Below, piece after piece: positions 12,118 through 23,600 of a DNA stretch of 64,000 nt; position 1 is the first letter of the stretch, and each line of letters opens with the position of its first letter. Source of the DNA: Daucus carota subsp. sativus. Taxonomy: Eukaryota; Streptophyta; Magnoliopsida; Apiales; Apiaceae. Location of the stretch: assembly GCF_001625215.2 (NCBI RefSeq), contig NC_030389.2, positions 43,575,454 through 43,639,453 of the forward strand, read 5' to 3'. The position numbers and the translations under genes are program-made. The notes under the pieces were generated by a model, which saw nothing but the letters and a program-made list of their open reading frames with translations, searched no databases and had not been told where the DNA came from.

Positions 12118-12762
12118 GATGCTGACAGGGTGAGAGATATTAATTCTTTACTTGTAGAGACAGGCAAAGATCCAGGGAACTCTTCAGCGGGGAATCAAGA
12201 TTTTGGATTATGGCGGGGACATAAACTCAATTCTGAGTTTGTATGCTTACTCAATCGCATTATGCTCAAATACCCAGAAACCTTTGAGAACTTCACCAAG
12301 AAAAACATGAAATTATGTGCAATGAATTTGAAAATGTTGTGCACCTCAATTGATGAATTTACCAAAATATCTATGACCGAGGTTAACTCTGAGATGCTTG
12401 TCGAGTACAGGGATGCCTTTGCTTACTTGCAGAATAAGGGATTCAATCTAAGTTGGCTGGTGAGCCGACTAGATTATATTGAGCATCTCCTCTTTTCGAA
12501 GCCCCTGATTCCCGAGCTCTATGCAATTGATTGCCGTATTGACGATGGCAAAAGTAAACTGCAAGATCTGCAGGCTTGTGTTAAAAATGCCAGAATTAAA
12601 CTACAAAATCTGCTGGCTCGTGTTGATGATGCAAAAACTGAATTGCAAGATGTGCAAACTCTTCGCGGGGAGAAGTTGACAGAAATTGAGAAGGCTTTTG
12701 GAACTTTGGGTACTAACCTAGCTGTAGGTTTCATTGCAGGTGATCTATTGTCTAATCCTTAA
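12118..12762 (+). CDS. coiled-coil domain in frame after the F-box stop
   Basis: This frame follows directly on F-box exon 3 after the TGA and ends at TAA 12760-12762. If translated alone from ATG 12130 it would give 210 aa. It contains a helical segment (KYPETFENFTKK, later YRDAFAYLQNKGFNLSWLV) resembling the C-terminal region of plant MATH/PEARLI-4-like proteins, then a heptad-rich coiled coil built from repeats around LQDLQ, LQNLLARVDDAKTELQDVQ. The shared frame, the lack of any intron and the single stop argue that it was once the C-terminus of copy A. Alternatives are a separate downstream cistron, or readthrough, for which the base after TGA (G) is not favourable. Confidence 0.6.
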   Translation, partial: DADRVRDINSLLVETGKDPGNSSAGNQDFGLWRGHKLNSEFVCLLNRIMLKYPETFENFTKKNMKLCAMNLKMLCTSIDEFTKISMTEVNSEMLVEYRDAFAYLQNKGFNLSWLVSRLDYIEHLLFSKPLIPELYAIDCRIDDGKSKLQDLQACVKNARIKLQNLLARVDDAKTELQDVQTLRGEKLTEIEKAFGTLGTNLAVGFIAGDLLSNP

Positions 12763-13586
12763 CTTTCATGGATTAGTTGTAGGTTTCATGGTGCCTCATC
12801 CAGTCTTGAAGTTATTATTAGGTACTTGAAGGTATCATTGATCAACTATCCATTTTGTATTACACCGCTTTTGTGTTTGGTTTCAAACTAATTGTCATGG
12901 AAGTGTTGAAATGCTTGTAGCATAATCTATCAAGTTGTTTGATCTAATTCTGAAAAGATGCCTAGAAACTTTTTCTTTGAGCAGTTCCTTGGAAGCAAGT
13001 TGTATGTAGTATGTAAGTTGAAGTTGGACGCTTTGAGCTTTTGCTTCTTAAAAGCTATAAAGTTGTTAAAACTAACTGGTAAATTCGTATGTAATATAAA
13101 GTGTTTATAAACTTTTTTTTACAGATTTAAATTTCCAAGTAAAATTTTGAAATTAGATTATTTGATAAATTAATTTTTAACATACAATTCAGAATTTGTA
13201 AATTTTTGATTACTTGTTTTTTAAATGGCTTATTTTTATTTTTGAAAATTGATTTTACAAAAACGTATACTCCCTTTGTCTCAGTTAATTGTATACGTTT
13301 TTTCCGTACTCGACACGTATTTTAAGATTTTTATAAAATATAATTTTATAACTTATTTTTTAATTTGTCGTTTTTTGTATAAAAATATAAATGCCATATT
13401 TTATAAAGAAAAAGAAAATTTTAAAAATAATTTGTGAAATTATACTGTGTTAAAGCATTAAAACTCATGTCGCGTTCCCAGACGCCTGTGTATACTATTG
13501 GTTGGGATGGGGAGTAATTCATGTAAAAGTATACGGTCTCAACTTAGAAATGAAAGATAGATACTCTAATGAACACTGCATAGACT
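12763..13586. other. 3' flank of F-box copy A
   Basis: Positions up to about 13150 are duplicated at 19316-19700 with few changes, so they belong to the duplicated unit. A Stowaway element at 13268-13516 follows. No gene was found. Confidence 0.6.
13268..13516. mobile_element. Stowaway MITE
   Basis: The termini TACTCCCTTTGTCTCAG and GTTGGGATGGGGAGTA are inverted repeats including TA on both sides. The interior is AT-rich and non-coding. It separates the end of F-box unit A from the GC-rich hAT-like element. Confidence 0.75.
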
Positions 13587-14336
13587 TAGGGATGGACATT
13601 TACCCCGCCCCGCTCGACCTCGATTCGATTCCCGTCGGGTCGGGAATTCAGAGAATTTTTTGGGGTCTGGACGGGGAGCCCCGCCCCGCTCGACCTCGAT
13701 CCGATCCCCGTCGGGTCGGGAATTCGGAGAATTTTTTGGGGTCTGGGCGGGGAGCGGGGAAAATTTATAAAAAATTCGCGGATCGGGGCGGGGTCGGGGT
13801 TTCGTGTCTCCCCGCCCCGATCCCCGACCCTGATCGTATATATATGTAAAAAAAATAATTTTTTATATGTAAATAATAATATATTTATATATATTATACT
13901 AAATATATTATTAAAAATAGATATCTTTTATAATATTATTAAAATTTTAAAAAATAATCTTAATTTTTATTGATCGATTATTATTATATTGTAATATAAT
14001 ATATTTAATAATTTTAAAATTATCGTTTATTTATATTAGAAATAATTTTAATATGATTTGATGTTAAAAATCTGAGATAATATTATTTTATTAGTATATT
14101 ATGAGGTAGTAGTTTGTTTTTTATTGAAATAATATATTATATATTATAAAATTATTATTTTTTATTAAAAACTAAAATTCCCCGAATCCTCCGGGATCCC
14201 CGTTCCCCGTTCAGAACGAGGATGGGGTGGAAAAAAAATCATCGTTCAGGGTTCGGGACGGTATCGGGGATAGACATTGAATTCGGGGATGGGGCAGAGA
14301 TAGCATTTCCCAACCCCGAAATGCTCCCTTGCCCTA
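13587..14336. mobile_element. non-autonomous hAT-like element with GC-rich ends
   Basis: The element begins TAGGGATGGACATTTACCCC and ends with TTGCCCTA. An imperfect 8-bp duplication flanks it (CATAGACT left, CATAGTTT right, with one base of ambiguity at the right edge). Each terminal 150-250 bp is very GC-rich and runs in CCCCGACC and GGGTCGGGG words. The left end holds a 76-bp tandem duplication (starts near 13611 and 13687). The middle 400 bp is almost pure AT. A truncated relative lies at about 39554-39981 in inverse orientation. It ends 130 bases before the start codon of F-box copy B. Confidence 0.72.
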
Positions 14337-14465
14337 GCATAGTTTACCCCCAATTTTTACCCAAAATATTTACGTCGACCTTCCTCGTTACTAAGGGCTA
14401 GAGAAGAAACGTTACACATTCTCTGGGTTACGGTTAGGGTTTGGAGAGGAGCAAATAATCGAGGG

Positions 14466-17424
14466 ATGGGTTCTCCAGCTAAGAAGAAAATGAGGGTTCT
14501 TGATACTGAAGTAGATAGACTCAGCAGCTTGCCTGATGATCTGATTCACAAAATCCTCTCGTTTCTTGATGCGAAAGAAGCACTTCGAACCAGCGTTCTC
14601 TCGAAAAGATGGAAGCTTGTGTGGACTACTCTCCCTTTTCTCAATTTTGGTGAGTATCAATACTCTTCATATCTGAACACATGTAGCTTGATCGACCATG
14701 TTATGAAGCACAGGCACCGTCAATCCCATATTTATCAATTGAGTTTATGTGTTTCAAAGAATGGACCTACAAAAGGGTTGGTTCAACAGTTTATCGCTCA
14801 TGCAATCTCGCGCAATCTCGAAAACCTAAGTCTTGAGTTGAAATATAAACACACTATGTCTTATAAGCTATCCACTTTAAGCTCTAAGTTGTTAAAGAAA
14901 CTTACTCTGGGAGTCAGACTTGAAGACTTTGCTTCGGAATCAGATCGCTGGGATCTACCTGCTTTAACGTATCTTCACTTGAAACGCCCCATTTGGGATG
15001 GTAAATACAATGTACCTGACTCATGTTTGACTTGCTTGCCTGCTTTAAGAACACTGTGTCTGGATAATTGGGATTTTTCAAAATCGTCGTTTTCTTTTAG
15101 TTTGCCGGATTTAACAACTCTTCGTTTGTCTGGGTGTTGTAAATTCCCTCGAAAAATTTGGAACTTCCCAGCTTTATTAAGTCTAGAGCTAGATAATGTA
15201 GTTCTTATGTGGAGTTGTATGGACATATCAGCACACCTTCAATTTTCTTTTCCTCAATTGCTCAACCTGGACATTAGAACCCGCTTCTCTGATTCTAAAG
15301 TTTCGTTTCAAATTTCCGCACCAAAACTCTACAATTTTAGGTCTGTTGGTATCTTTTCAATGAGGCTTGAGGCTCCTGTGTTGGAAAATGCGAACATGAA
15401 GTTACAGGGTTGGTTTGGGAATTTGGAATGGATATACAGAAAGCGATATTATCTAAGGTTCCAAGATATGCTTTCACAACTTGGTAATGCCAAAAATCTT
15501 ACTTTTGACTTGGAGAGCATTGAGGTAACTTTGTTTGATAATTTTTATTTGATCAGATCTTTAGTAGAGCCTCTTTTTGTATTGGTACTTGATTGTGTAA
15601 CTTGTTGCCTTGATATAATTAGTTTCTAGTCATGCATGTTATTTAGTTGCAAATTTATTATTCACGGGTAACTAGTCACACATTAGACCCTTTAATCTAC
15701 ATTCAGTGTCATCCCTCCTAGTCTCCTATAGCACTATCTCTCCAAGTTTATCCATCTTGGATATGTTAAAATAGGCCTATGAATTCTGATTGTTACACTT
15801 TGGCTGTAATAATAGAAAAATAAGTTATTCAGTAATTATAGTAGGGAGATGGTCCATGACAAGTGATTATTGGGAACAATCTTATACGCGATAATATACC
15901 GTGGAAAACAAAAAAAACCCTAGAGTGGGTGTCTAAATCGCGGATGGGCCTGATTGGCCCCTGCATACACATAAAAAACTTAGTGTAATCTTTTTTCGCT
16001 AAAAAATAGCTCAGATAGTATGCTGCAACTAACGCTTGTCAGCGACCCTGACCCATTATAGTATGTACAATGCATCTTTGCGTTTTCAATTTTGATGATT
16101 AGTATTCCAAATTAATTTAAATAACAAAATGACTGATGTTATATTCTATAAGTTTCCTTAACAAAAAGTAATTGTCTTCTCTCATTAGCTCATTAAGTGA
16201 TCTAGCTTCTAGTATATTCAGGTTCTTTAGACAACAAATACATGAGTAATCGACATGTTAATTTTTATTATTTTCTTGTTGCATTATGAAATGCTTTAAT
16301 GTTGTAGTTCATTTGATGTTTAGTGATTTATCTAAATCCCGTTTGAATTTTCTAGGCACTCTCTATGATTTCCGACAACTTTGCCGGTAAACCTTCTCCA
16401 TTCCATAACTTGAAGTGTATAAAGTTACCACATGAATGTAGTGAATCAAGTATACCAGGTGCTCTTAGAAGCTACTTAATTGGCGGCTCTTCAGCAGGGA
16501 CCATTGTGACAACATTTCCTTGGGTATTTAATAAATCTATTATTATCCTTCTTGACAATTCACAGTCACATCATATATTGTCTTGTTTTTGAGGAGATAC
16601 AATACATGTAGAATTTGTTATTATTAGGCGATCTCCTGTAAGTTATGGCATTGTGATGGGAACTAGGGGATGATCGGTCGATTAATGGGCATTCATTAAG
16701 GATTTTCTAGAAAATAGGTTTTGAATATATCTGTCTATATCTATCTATCTATCTATATATATATATATATGGTCCTACTCCACTTCAAACCCTTCTTAAA
16801 CTAAAAACTGAAATAAAATTCTTTAAATCACATCGAAATATAGCACATATGGTATGGAATCGATCCTTGGGAGATGAGGAAAAACACAATGAAGTCGGAT
16901 TTCAAAAAAAAGTTCACCGATTGACGGGAATATTCAAATTAAAAACGGAGAAATTATCTGGAATCATGTGTGGGAGGGTGCAGGTTTATTGTGTGTGGTG
17001 AATTCTAGGGGGGGGGGGGGGGGCATTAGATTAGATTGATCTGATGATGGCTGAGATTAGTTTGTATTTGAACACTTGCCTATATATATTTGTTCAAATA
17101 CAAACTACTAAAATACAAACCAAGGGAAACTATACTTAAACGACATCACCCACCCTCTGTATGTCATCACCCACCCTCTATATGTCATCACCCATCACCC
17201 ACCTAGGGCCCACCCTCGCCCCCATTTAATCCACCCTGAGCCCGGGCCTGGCCCCGCTAGAGCCTCGGCAAGGCTCCCACAGACAGCTTTAAGAGCCAAA
17301 ACTTGGCCCACCATGGCCCCTCTTAGACCCCATCTATGCCCATCTCGGGGTCCATCCCCGGTCTCAAAACCCTTACCATTCTACTTAATCGGATTGGTTT
17401 GTATTTAGTTTGTATTGGTTTAGG

Positions 17425-17502
<78 letters not shown>

Positions 17503-18639
17503 TGGATTCTACAGGATGGTATATTAAAAAAAACTATTGTATAGGATTTGTCAAAAATAATATATGTCAAACCTTATGCAATTGTTTTACTAAAGTCTAT
17601 TACAAAAAATAATATTTGTTTGTTGTATGACCCTATGCAGGGGAGAAATGAAAAAACACTTGATGAAGCCATTATTAATGATGCATGTGCGCGAAATGTT
17701 TTGGAGGGATACCAGACTAAAGGAATTGAGGTTTGTAAAAAACTAGCTCTATAATAATACATGTGAATATAAAATTCTAAATTATTCTATTTTATTCTTG
17801 AAAAGATTTTAAATAACAAATGTTTTGAACATATTCATAGAGTGTGGCTTATTAAAAAAAATTTCTTAAGATTCATCAAAGTGTTTTTTACGATATTAGG
17901 ATTGTCTAGTAACATAAATTCTCAAGATTCAACAAAGTGTGGTCTGAAACTATATTAGGAGTCTTTACTAAATTTCAAATTTAGTTGAGTAATTGAACCA
18001 CACGCTGATTTAAATTATTGTAAGAGTTATATTTATTTAAATTATCTGAAATCTTCCTCAGAATTCTTTTACTCACTTTTTTTCCATGTGCTTGTTTTTT
18101 TACTCGGAAATTAAATTCCCTAACTACTGGATTCTAACAAGTTATCTATTATCTTTATTTTGTTTTCATTCTCTTTCTATTGTTGTTGCTTTAGTTCTGT
18201 TAGCCGTTAGTATTCACAAAATTACTCTATTTTCCTTCTATTCTCGATTCTCTAATTAGTTGTATAAAATATTGTGTGTGGTAATGTATTCTGGTTATAG
18301 ATGTCTTGGTTTTATAGTTCATACCCATATAGAATTGAGATTCCATATAGGTATTCTGTGTTAATCTATTGTTATAAAATTTTAAGATAATGTTTTCACA
18401 ATTATTGACAAACCAAAGTAGGGAGCTAGTAAGTTTTCTAAATTGTCTTGTTTTTGCAGGGGATCGAGATTCTGCTTGATTCATATCAAAAGATACAACG
18501 GAAATTAGTTGTGCGGATAATTGAAGAAAAGTATCGAGCGGAATGTAAAGAACCTCTTCAAGAACTAGCAAAAAAATTCAAGGATCTTAACAATGATTAC
18601 AACAAGATCGTTGAATGTGTTTTAGATGGTTCTAAGTAA
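14466..18639 (+). CDS. F-box/LRR protein, copy B, possible chimeric C-terminus
   Basis: Exon 1 (14466-15524, 353 codons) and exon 2 (16356-16523, 56 codons) match copy A closely, including the F-box at residues about 19-60 and the LRR region. A stretch of about 13 residues around residue 250 of the LRR region is lost. Copy A's third exon is absent. Instead, two AG/GT-bounded segments follow, 17641-17730 (30 codons) and 18460-18639 (59 codons plus TAA). All four junctions are phase 0, giving a continuous 498-aa frame whose new tail is helical (for example KYRAECKEPLQELAKKF). I do not recognise the tail. The splice of exon 2 to 17641 spans two TA-bounded elements and is inferred. If it is not used, the gene is a 3'-truncated pseudogene. 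Confidence 0.6.
16753..17089. mobile_element. TA-bounded TIR element I-1 (core 16771-17080)
   Basis: The core lies between (TA)n ending at 16770 and a short TA tract at 17081-17089. Its left end GGTCCTACTCCACTTCAAAC and its right end, reverse complement GGCAAGTGTTCAAATACAAA, are of the same type as the ends of element C at 57736. A run of 16 G is at 17008-17023. It sits in the second intron of the F-box copy B model. Confidence 0.6.
17081..17497. mobile_element. TA-bounded TIR element I-2 (core 17090-17428) and (TA)n
   Basis: The left end TTGTTCAAATACAAAC and the reverse-complemented right end AGGTCCTAAACCAATACAAA are inverted repeats continuing for about 35 bases. The core is C-rich with tandem copies of ATCACCCACCCTCT. 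It shares its left TA tract with I-1, and its right tract is about 34 TA units (17429-17497). It has no coding capacity. Confidence 0.62.
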
Positions 18640-18977
18640 AACAGAATCAAGTTTGTAGATGGAAAAACTTTATCATTTCACTTTTTTGGAAGACTTTTTT
18701 AGTTGGAAATTTAATATTATCAGATTCTTAAGCTCTTACAGTACAAATTGATTATTCTACTATGTGTCTTTTTGTTGGTATTTTTAATTATGATCTCTGT
18801 ATATAGTTATATTGATGTTTGGTGGATTGAAAAAGTTTTCTTAGACAGAGTACTTGTTGAAATTACTAGTTACCAACAATCGAACATTTATTACTGCACT
18901 AGCTCATAAAATTAAATGAATCTAGTGTAACATTGCAAAACCATAGAGCTGATCTCTGTATATAGTTATATTGATGA

Positions 18978-19315
18978 CTTTGAGATGCTTGTCGAGTACA
19001 GGGATGCCTTTGATTACTTGCAGAATAAGGGATTCAATCTAAGTTGGGTGGGGAGCCGACTAGATTATATTGAACATCTCCCCTTGTCAAAGCCCCTGAT
19101 TCCCGAGCTCTATGCAAGAGCTGCAGGCTTGTGTTAATAATACCAGAATTACACTGCAGAATCTTCTGGCTCGTGTTGATGATGCAAAAACTGAATTGCA
19201 AGATGTGCAAACTCTTAGCGGGGAGAAGTTGACAGAAATTGAGAAGGCTTTTGGAACTTTGGGTACTAACCTAGCTGTAGGTTTCATTGCAGGTGATCTA
19301 TTGTCTAATCCTTAA
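18978..19315 (+). pseudogene. relic of the F-box coiled-coil domain
   Basis: This matches 12390-12762 of copy A at high identity but begins in mid-domain. A 38-bp deletion (between TATGCA and AGAGCTGCAGG, at about 19113-19120) shifts the frame, so the first part ends at TAA 19135-19137. The distal part stays open to TAA 19313-19315 in another frame. The deletion endpoints share TGCA. The 5' half of the domain and copy A's exon 3 are missing. It shows that copy B's ancestor once carried the same C-terminal domain as copy A. Confidence 0.82.
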
Positions 19316-20450
19316 CTTTCATGGATTAGTTGTAGGTTTCATGGTGCCTCATCCAGTCTTGAAGTTATTAATAGGTACTTGAAGGTATCATTGATCAACT
19401 TTCCATTTTGTATTAAACCGCTTTTGTGTTTGGTTTCAAACTAATTATCATGGAAGTGTTGAAATGCTTGTAGCATAATCTATCAAGTTGTTTGATCTAA
19501 TTCTGATAAGATGCCCAGAAACTTTTTCTTTGAGCAGTTCCTTGGAAGCAAGTTGTATGCATTTAAGTTGAAGTTGGACGCTTTGAGCTTTTGGAGTATG
19601 CTGGTTATGTGACCTGGATTAAACTTCTTAAAAGCTATAAAGTTGATTAAAAGTAGCTGGTAAATTCATATAAAGTGTTTATGAACTTTTTTTATAAATT
19701 TAGATCTCCAAGTAATGTTTTGTAATTAAATTATTTGATAAAAGCTTATTAATATAAATTTTAAATTATAGATTCAAATTAAGAAAACATATTAAAATAC
19801 TAATTACCAAAAGAATATATTTTAGTATTACTATTGCACTCCATTTAGAGGGGAGTATAATAGCAGACAGCCAGACACAGTGTGGGTATTTTGTGCAATA
19901 TTTTCGAAAATGGGTATTTTCCATATGAAAGAACTCTTATTTTGACGAGAAGTTTGTACTGGACATGTTAGATTACTTACTTTTCAGAACAGAAATAAAA
20001 GATTACTTTTAGAAAAAATATATAAAAATTCTATTTTTTTCTAAAAAATCTTTCTTTTTTATCACATAATAAATACAAACATTTTATTAAAATTTATTTT
20101 TCAAAAAATTTCAATGAGCAAATAAAATTAAGGTTGTAATTCGAGCGAGACGAATTTTGAGCCAAACCTAATTCGAGCCAAGTTTATTCGAGTCGATCCG
20201 AGCCGACTCGGTTAACTAATCGAGTTTAAATCTTTACCCGAACTCGACTCGGTTAATTTCACGAGTCGAGTCGAACTATCTCGTTTAGCTAAACGAGCTG
20301 GTTTTAATAAGGCGATCTCGCAAGCTGCCCGACTAATTACCGCTCAAAATAAAATTAATGGGCCTATGGGCCCGAAAACAAAGTTTTATGGACAACAGAT
20401 TTATAACTACAACACGGAAAAACATAAAACAGAGCAAACAGATGCTGCTT
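19316..20450. other. intergenic region with TTCGAG-rich repeat
   Basis: The first 380 bp are the duplicated 3' flank. At 20130-20340 there is a degenerate element dense in TCGAG, CGAGTC and GACTCG words, a common signature of decayed plant repeats, with no clear termini. A pyrimidine-rich leader starts at about 20450. Confidence 0.5.
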
Positions 20451-20647
20451 AATCTCAGACTCCCCTCACTTCCTTGCCGTGCTGTTGTTTATTCCTGCTT
20501 ACACAGGTACGCACATGCTCTGTATCTATAGTTTTATTATACTTCAACTTCGATAAATAAATATATTCGATAAAATAATTTTGAAGTAAATAAATTATTG
20601 GATTATCGAGTGTTTGTTACAAAAATATTGAGCGTTGTTTCAGCAAG

Positions 20648-23600
20648 ATGAGCGCGACTACTGGACCAGTTATTCGCAAATTCATCCCAGTTGAACACTC
20701 GCAGACTCATGGTATGTACTTCAATTTAGCTTATCTGGCTTTAAAATTGCTTTTATTACTTCAATTTAGCTTATCTGGCTTTATAATTGCTTTTATTAAC
20801 TGAATTTCGCGGAATTACACGTTCATATCAACTGAATCTGCGATTTGGATTCATCAATTTGATAAGTAAATGGAGAAGATTGAGATAGAGATGGATGGAG
20901 GCGAGGAAATATTCATTTCGTTAATTAGTTAGTGATGAGGCTTGTCTATCCTTTTAACGGTTTCGGCCTAACTCGTGCCGACAAGGCATTCGAATGTAAA
21001 GGAAATTAACAATTGCTAAACACATTGGTGTATCAGCTATATATGAAACTATATCTATACTTATATAAACAATTTCTAAACGACACCGGGAGTTTGTCAC
21101 TTGTGACAGTGTATTGTTGCTTTTGTTTCCAACTTGTCTGGAGTTCAATGTGCTTTGATAATGGTGATGACTGGATAAGTGCTAATGCTGTGATATATTA
21201 ATAATGGAATGTGATGAGGTTGTGTATACATGCTAGACATGTAAGCAAACTTGAGTTCGAGTTCTTGATTTTAATGAAGTACGAGAAACTGTTAACTTTG
21301 TGTTAAGTTTAAAGTTTCGATTATATATTTATATTTATTACCGCTGTGCTTACCATCGTAAATACTATTACAGGCTCCAAATTGCGCCTCGTCTCATATA
21401 ACATTTTGGCCCAGGTATGCCTTAACGTTAATCTAACACCTGTTCATAATTATGAATTTGTAATGTAAACATCCTAATCCTATGTGCTCTGTGTAATTGT
21501 TTGTAGAGAATTTTCTAAATTACTAACTTTTATAAAGTTATTTGAAACTCTACTACATGCATGAAATTATATGCAGAGTTTCGGTCTGCAACCAATTACA
21601 GCTTGAATCAACTTCTTGTATTTTTCCTTTAACATTGGTTTTTTTAGAAAAGGTGGCAGTTGCATATTTGGGTTGGATTTTGTTGCTTTTAGCTGATTTT
21701 GTTTGCAATTTTAATTTATTAGTTGCATGGTTTGGAAAGATGCATTTTGCAAAAAGTTTTTAATTGAACTGTGGTTTTGCCATAAAAATTGTTTTTTGTA
21801 ATTTTTTTTAAAAAACTTTGTCTTAATGAAATCTTTTCTCTTTATTGGTACTAGTGCTTATCCAAGCCATTCATTTAAGTTTAAAATACAAATTTATTAA
21901 CCTGAATAGATATAGTTACAGTTTTAATGCACCTTTTTTTAAAATCTGATTTATTTCCTCTTATGTTGAACTATCATTTCATATGTAATCTGGTGTCTAG
22001 ATTACTCTTAAAAGGAATGACATTTAATTATAGTGATTAAGAGTGCACTTCATGTAAGACACACATGTGTTGTGGTGTTGGTTTAAATATGGCTGTAATC
22101 GAAATTTACTGTATTACTATCATTTAATTTGAACTGAATAACTAATATCACTATTTACATTTATTCATTTTGTAGGCTTATGTGAAGAGCTCCTTGTTTC
22201 CGCATTCACCAGCACCTTGTCTCAAGTAAGTACTTTACTCTGATATGTGTGTCATATTATATATGTTTCCACTAGCATGCACTCACCCTTTTTAGTGCTT
22301 TCAAATAAGTTATTAATTGGAGTTTTATTGTGATTTGAAGTTTGATTTATAATTACTGTTGACAATGCATCAATTCATTGACATGCAAACAAGTCACAAA
22401 ATACATGACGTACAAGTTTTCATGCTAGTATTCTGTTGTTTAGGATTCTTGGGATAGTCATATAGATGACTTCACATAATTTGTATATGAATATTTTACT
22501 GAAAAATACTTTAGAATCCATTCGAGTGTGTAATAAGTTGCTGAAAAGCACTAATTCAAAACTAATTTAATGGTATTTCTCAGAAGGGATCTATAGAACA
22601 AATAACTGCTGTATATGGTCATCAACTCATCAACTAGTCATATTATGCAATAGCAACTTTCAGATGTTGTCTGTGGCCAATTAAAAAATTACTCTAGTTT
22701 TACGAGGTTAACTAAATACGTGGTAAGTAGGTTGTGGATACTATAATCCTGGTATTTGTATCTGATTTTAAAATTTTAAGAATCTCTATCTCTCTTTCTC
22801 CATCCCTCTCCCTTCTCATATTATTACTAAGAACTTAAATATTTCATGGCTTCTACGTTACATCTGTGTATAAGTCGATCTGTTGATACCACCATGACTA
22901 GATCTGGCAGTTCTGGTATTCAGATTGGTGCCGGATCAGAAGTTATTTTTTTGTATAAGTCGTTATGTGATCAGGGTATAGCATACTCTTGACTTCGACT
23001 TGATCATTTACGATGATTTTGTAATCTTGTTCTTATTCATCATTAACAGTTCGGTACTTTGGTTATATGCATTGACTCATTGCTAAGTTCTTTAACTGAT
23101 ATAGGTGGAAAGCTCGTTGCCAGGAACTTTTAACTGTTCTTAGGAGCTTTGAGGCTGATATCCTTTGCTTACAGGTATTCCACTACTTCTGCTATTTATC
23201 TTGATTTCCTTGCATCAAGTTCATGTGCCATGCACTATTTGTTTTTATCTAAGTTAATATTTACTCGCATCACCAGGAAGTAGATGAGTATGATACCTTT
23301 TACAAAGGAAATGTTGAGAGTCATGGCTATTCAAGTGTTTACATCCAGAGAAGTGGCACAAAGCGTGACGGCTGTGGAATTTTTTACAGAAACAATAAGT
23401 ATGAGAGCCTTGTTTTATGTTTTAATGATGCATTAATATATATATATATATATAACAGTGGTTTAAGATTGTTTCAAATAATATGATACTGTCATGCAGA
23501 TTGGAGTTGGTCATGCAGGAGAAAATAGACTATAATGATCTGGTGAACTCTATTCAAGAAGAAGAGGCATTGTGTGCTGGTATGGATAAAATTACCGTTA

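Larger units (their letters stand above)
8095..13150. repeat. tandem segmental duplication, unit A
   Basis: This unit is repeated at about 14345-19700 (unit B). The match covers the 5' leader, exons 1 and 2, the 850-bp first intron, part of intron 2, the coiled-coil end and about 380 bp of 3' flank. The start codons are 6,244 bp apart. Interior portions differ by element insertions and by replacement of the third exon. Confidence 0.85.
14345..19700. repeat. tandem segmental duplication, unit B
   Basis: This is the second unit of the F-box duplication and carries the chimeric copy and the relic domain. Relative to unit A it has gained the two TA-bounded elements and the 17641-18639 segment, and has lost the Stowaway element and exon 3. 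Confidence 0.85.

Noticed and set aside
13502-13849. ORF of 115 codons rich in Pro, Arg and Gly
   Set aside because: It lies in the GC-rich terminus of the hAT-like element and reads through its 76-bp tandem duplication. The equivalent frame in the second copy is not conserved.
17336-17570. ORFs encoding alternating Ile-Tyr on both strands
   Set aside because: These are direct translations of the (TA)n microsatellite 17429-17497 and cannot be genes. The same applies to the Ile-Tyr ORFs near 58334, 58678, 58813 and 60917.
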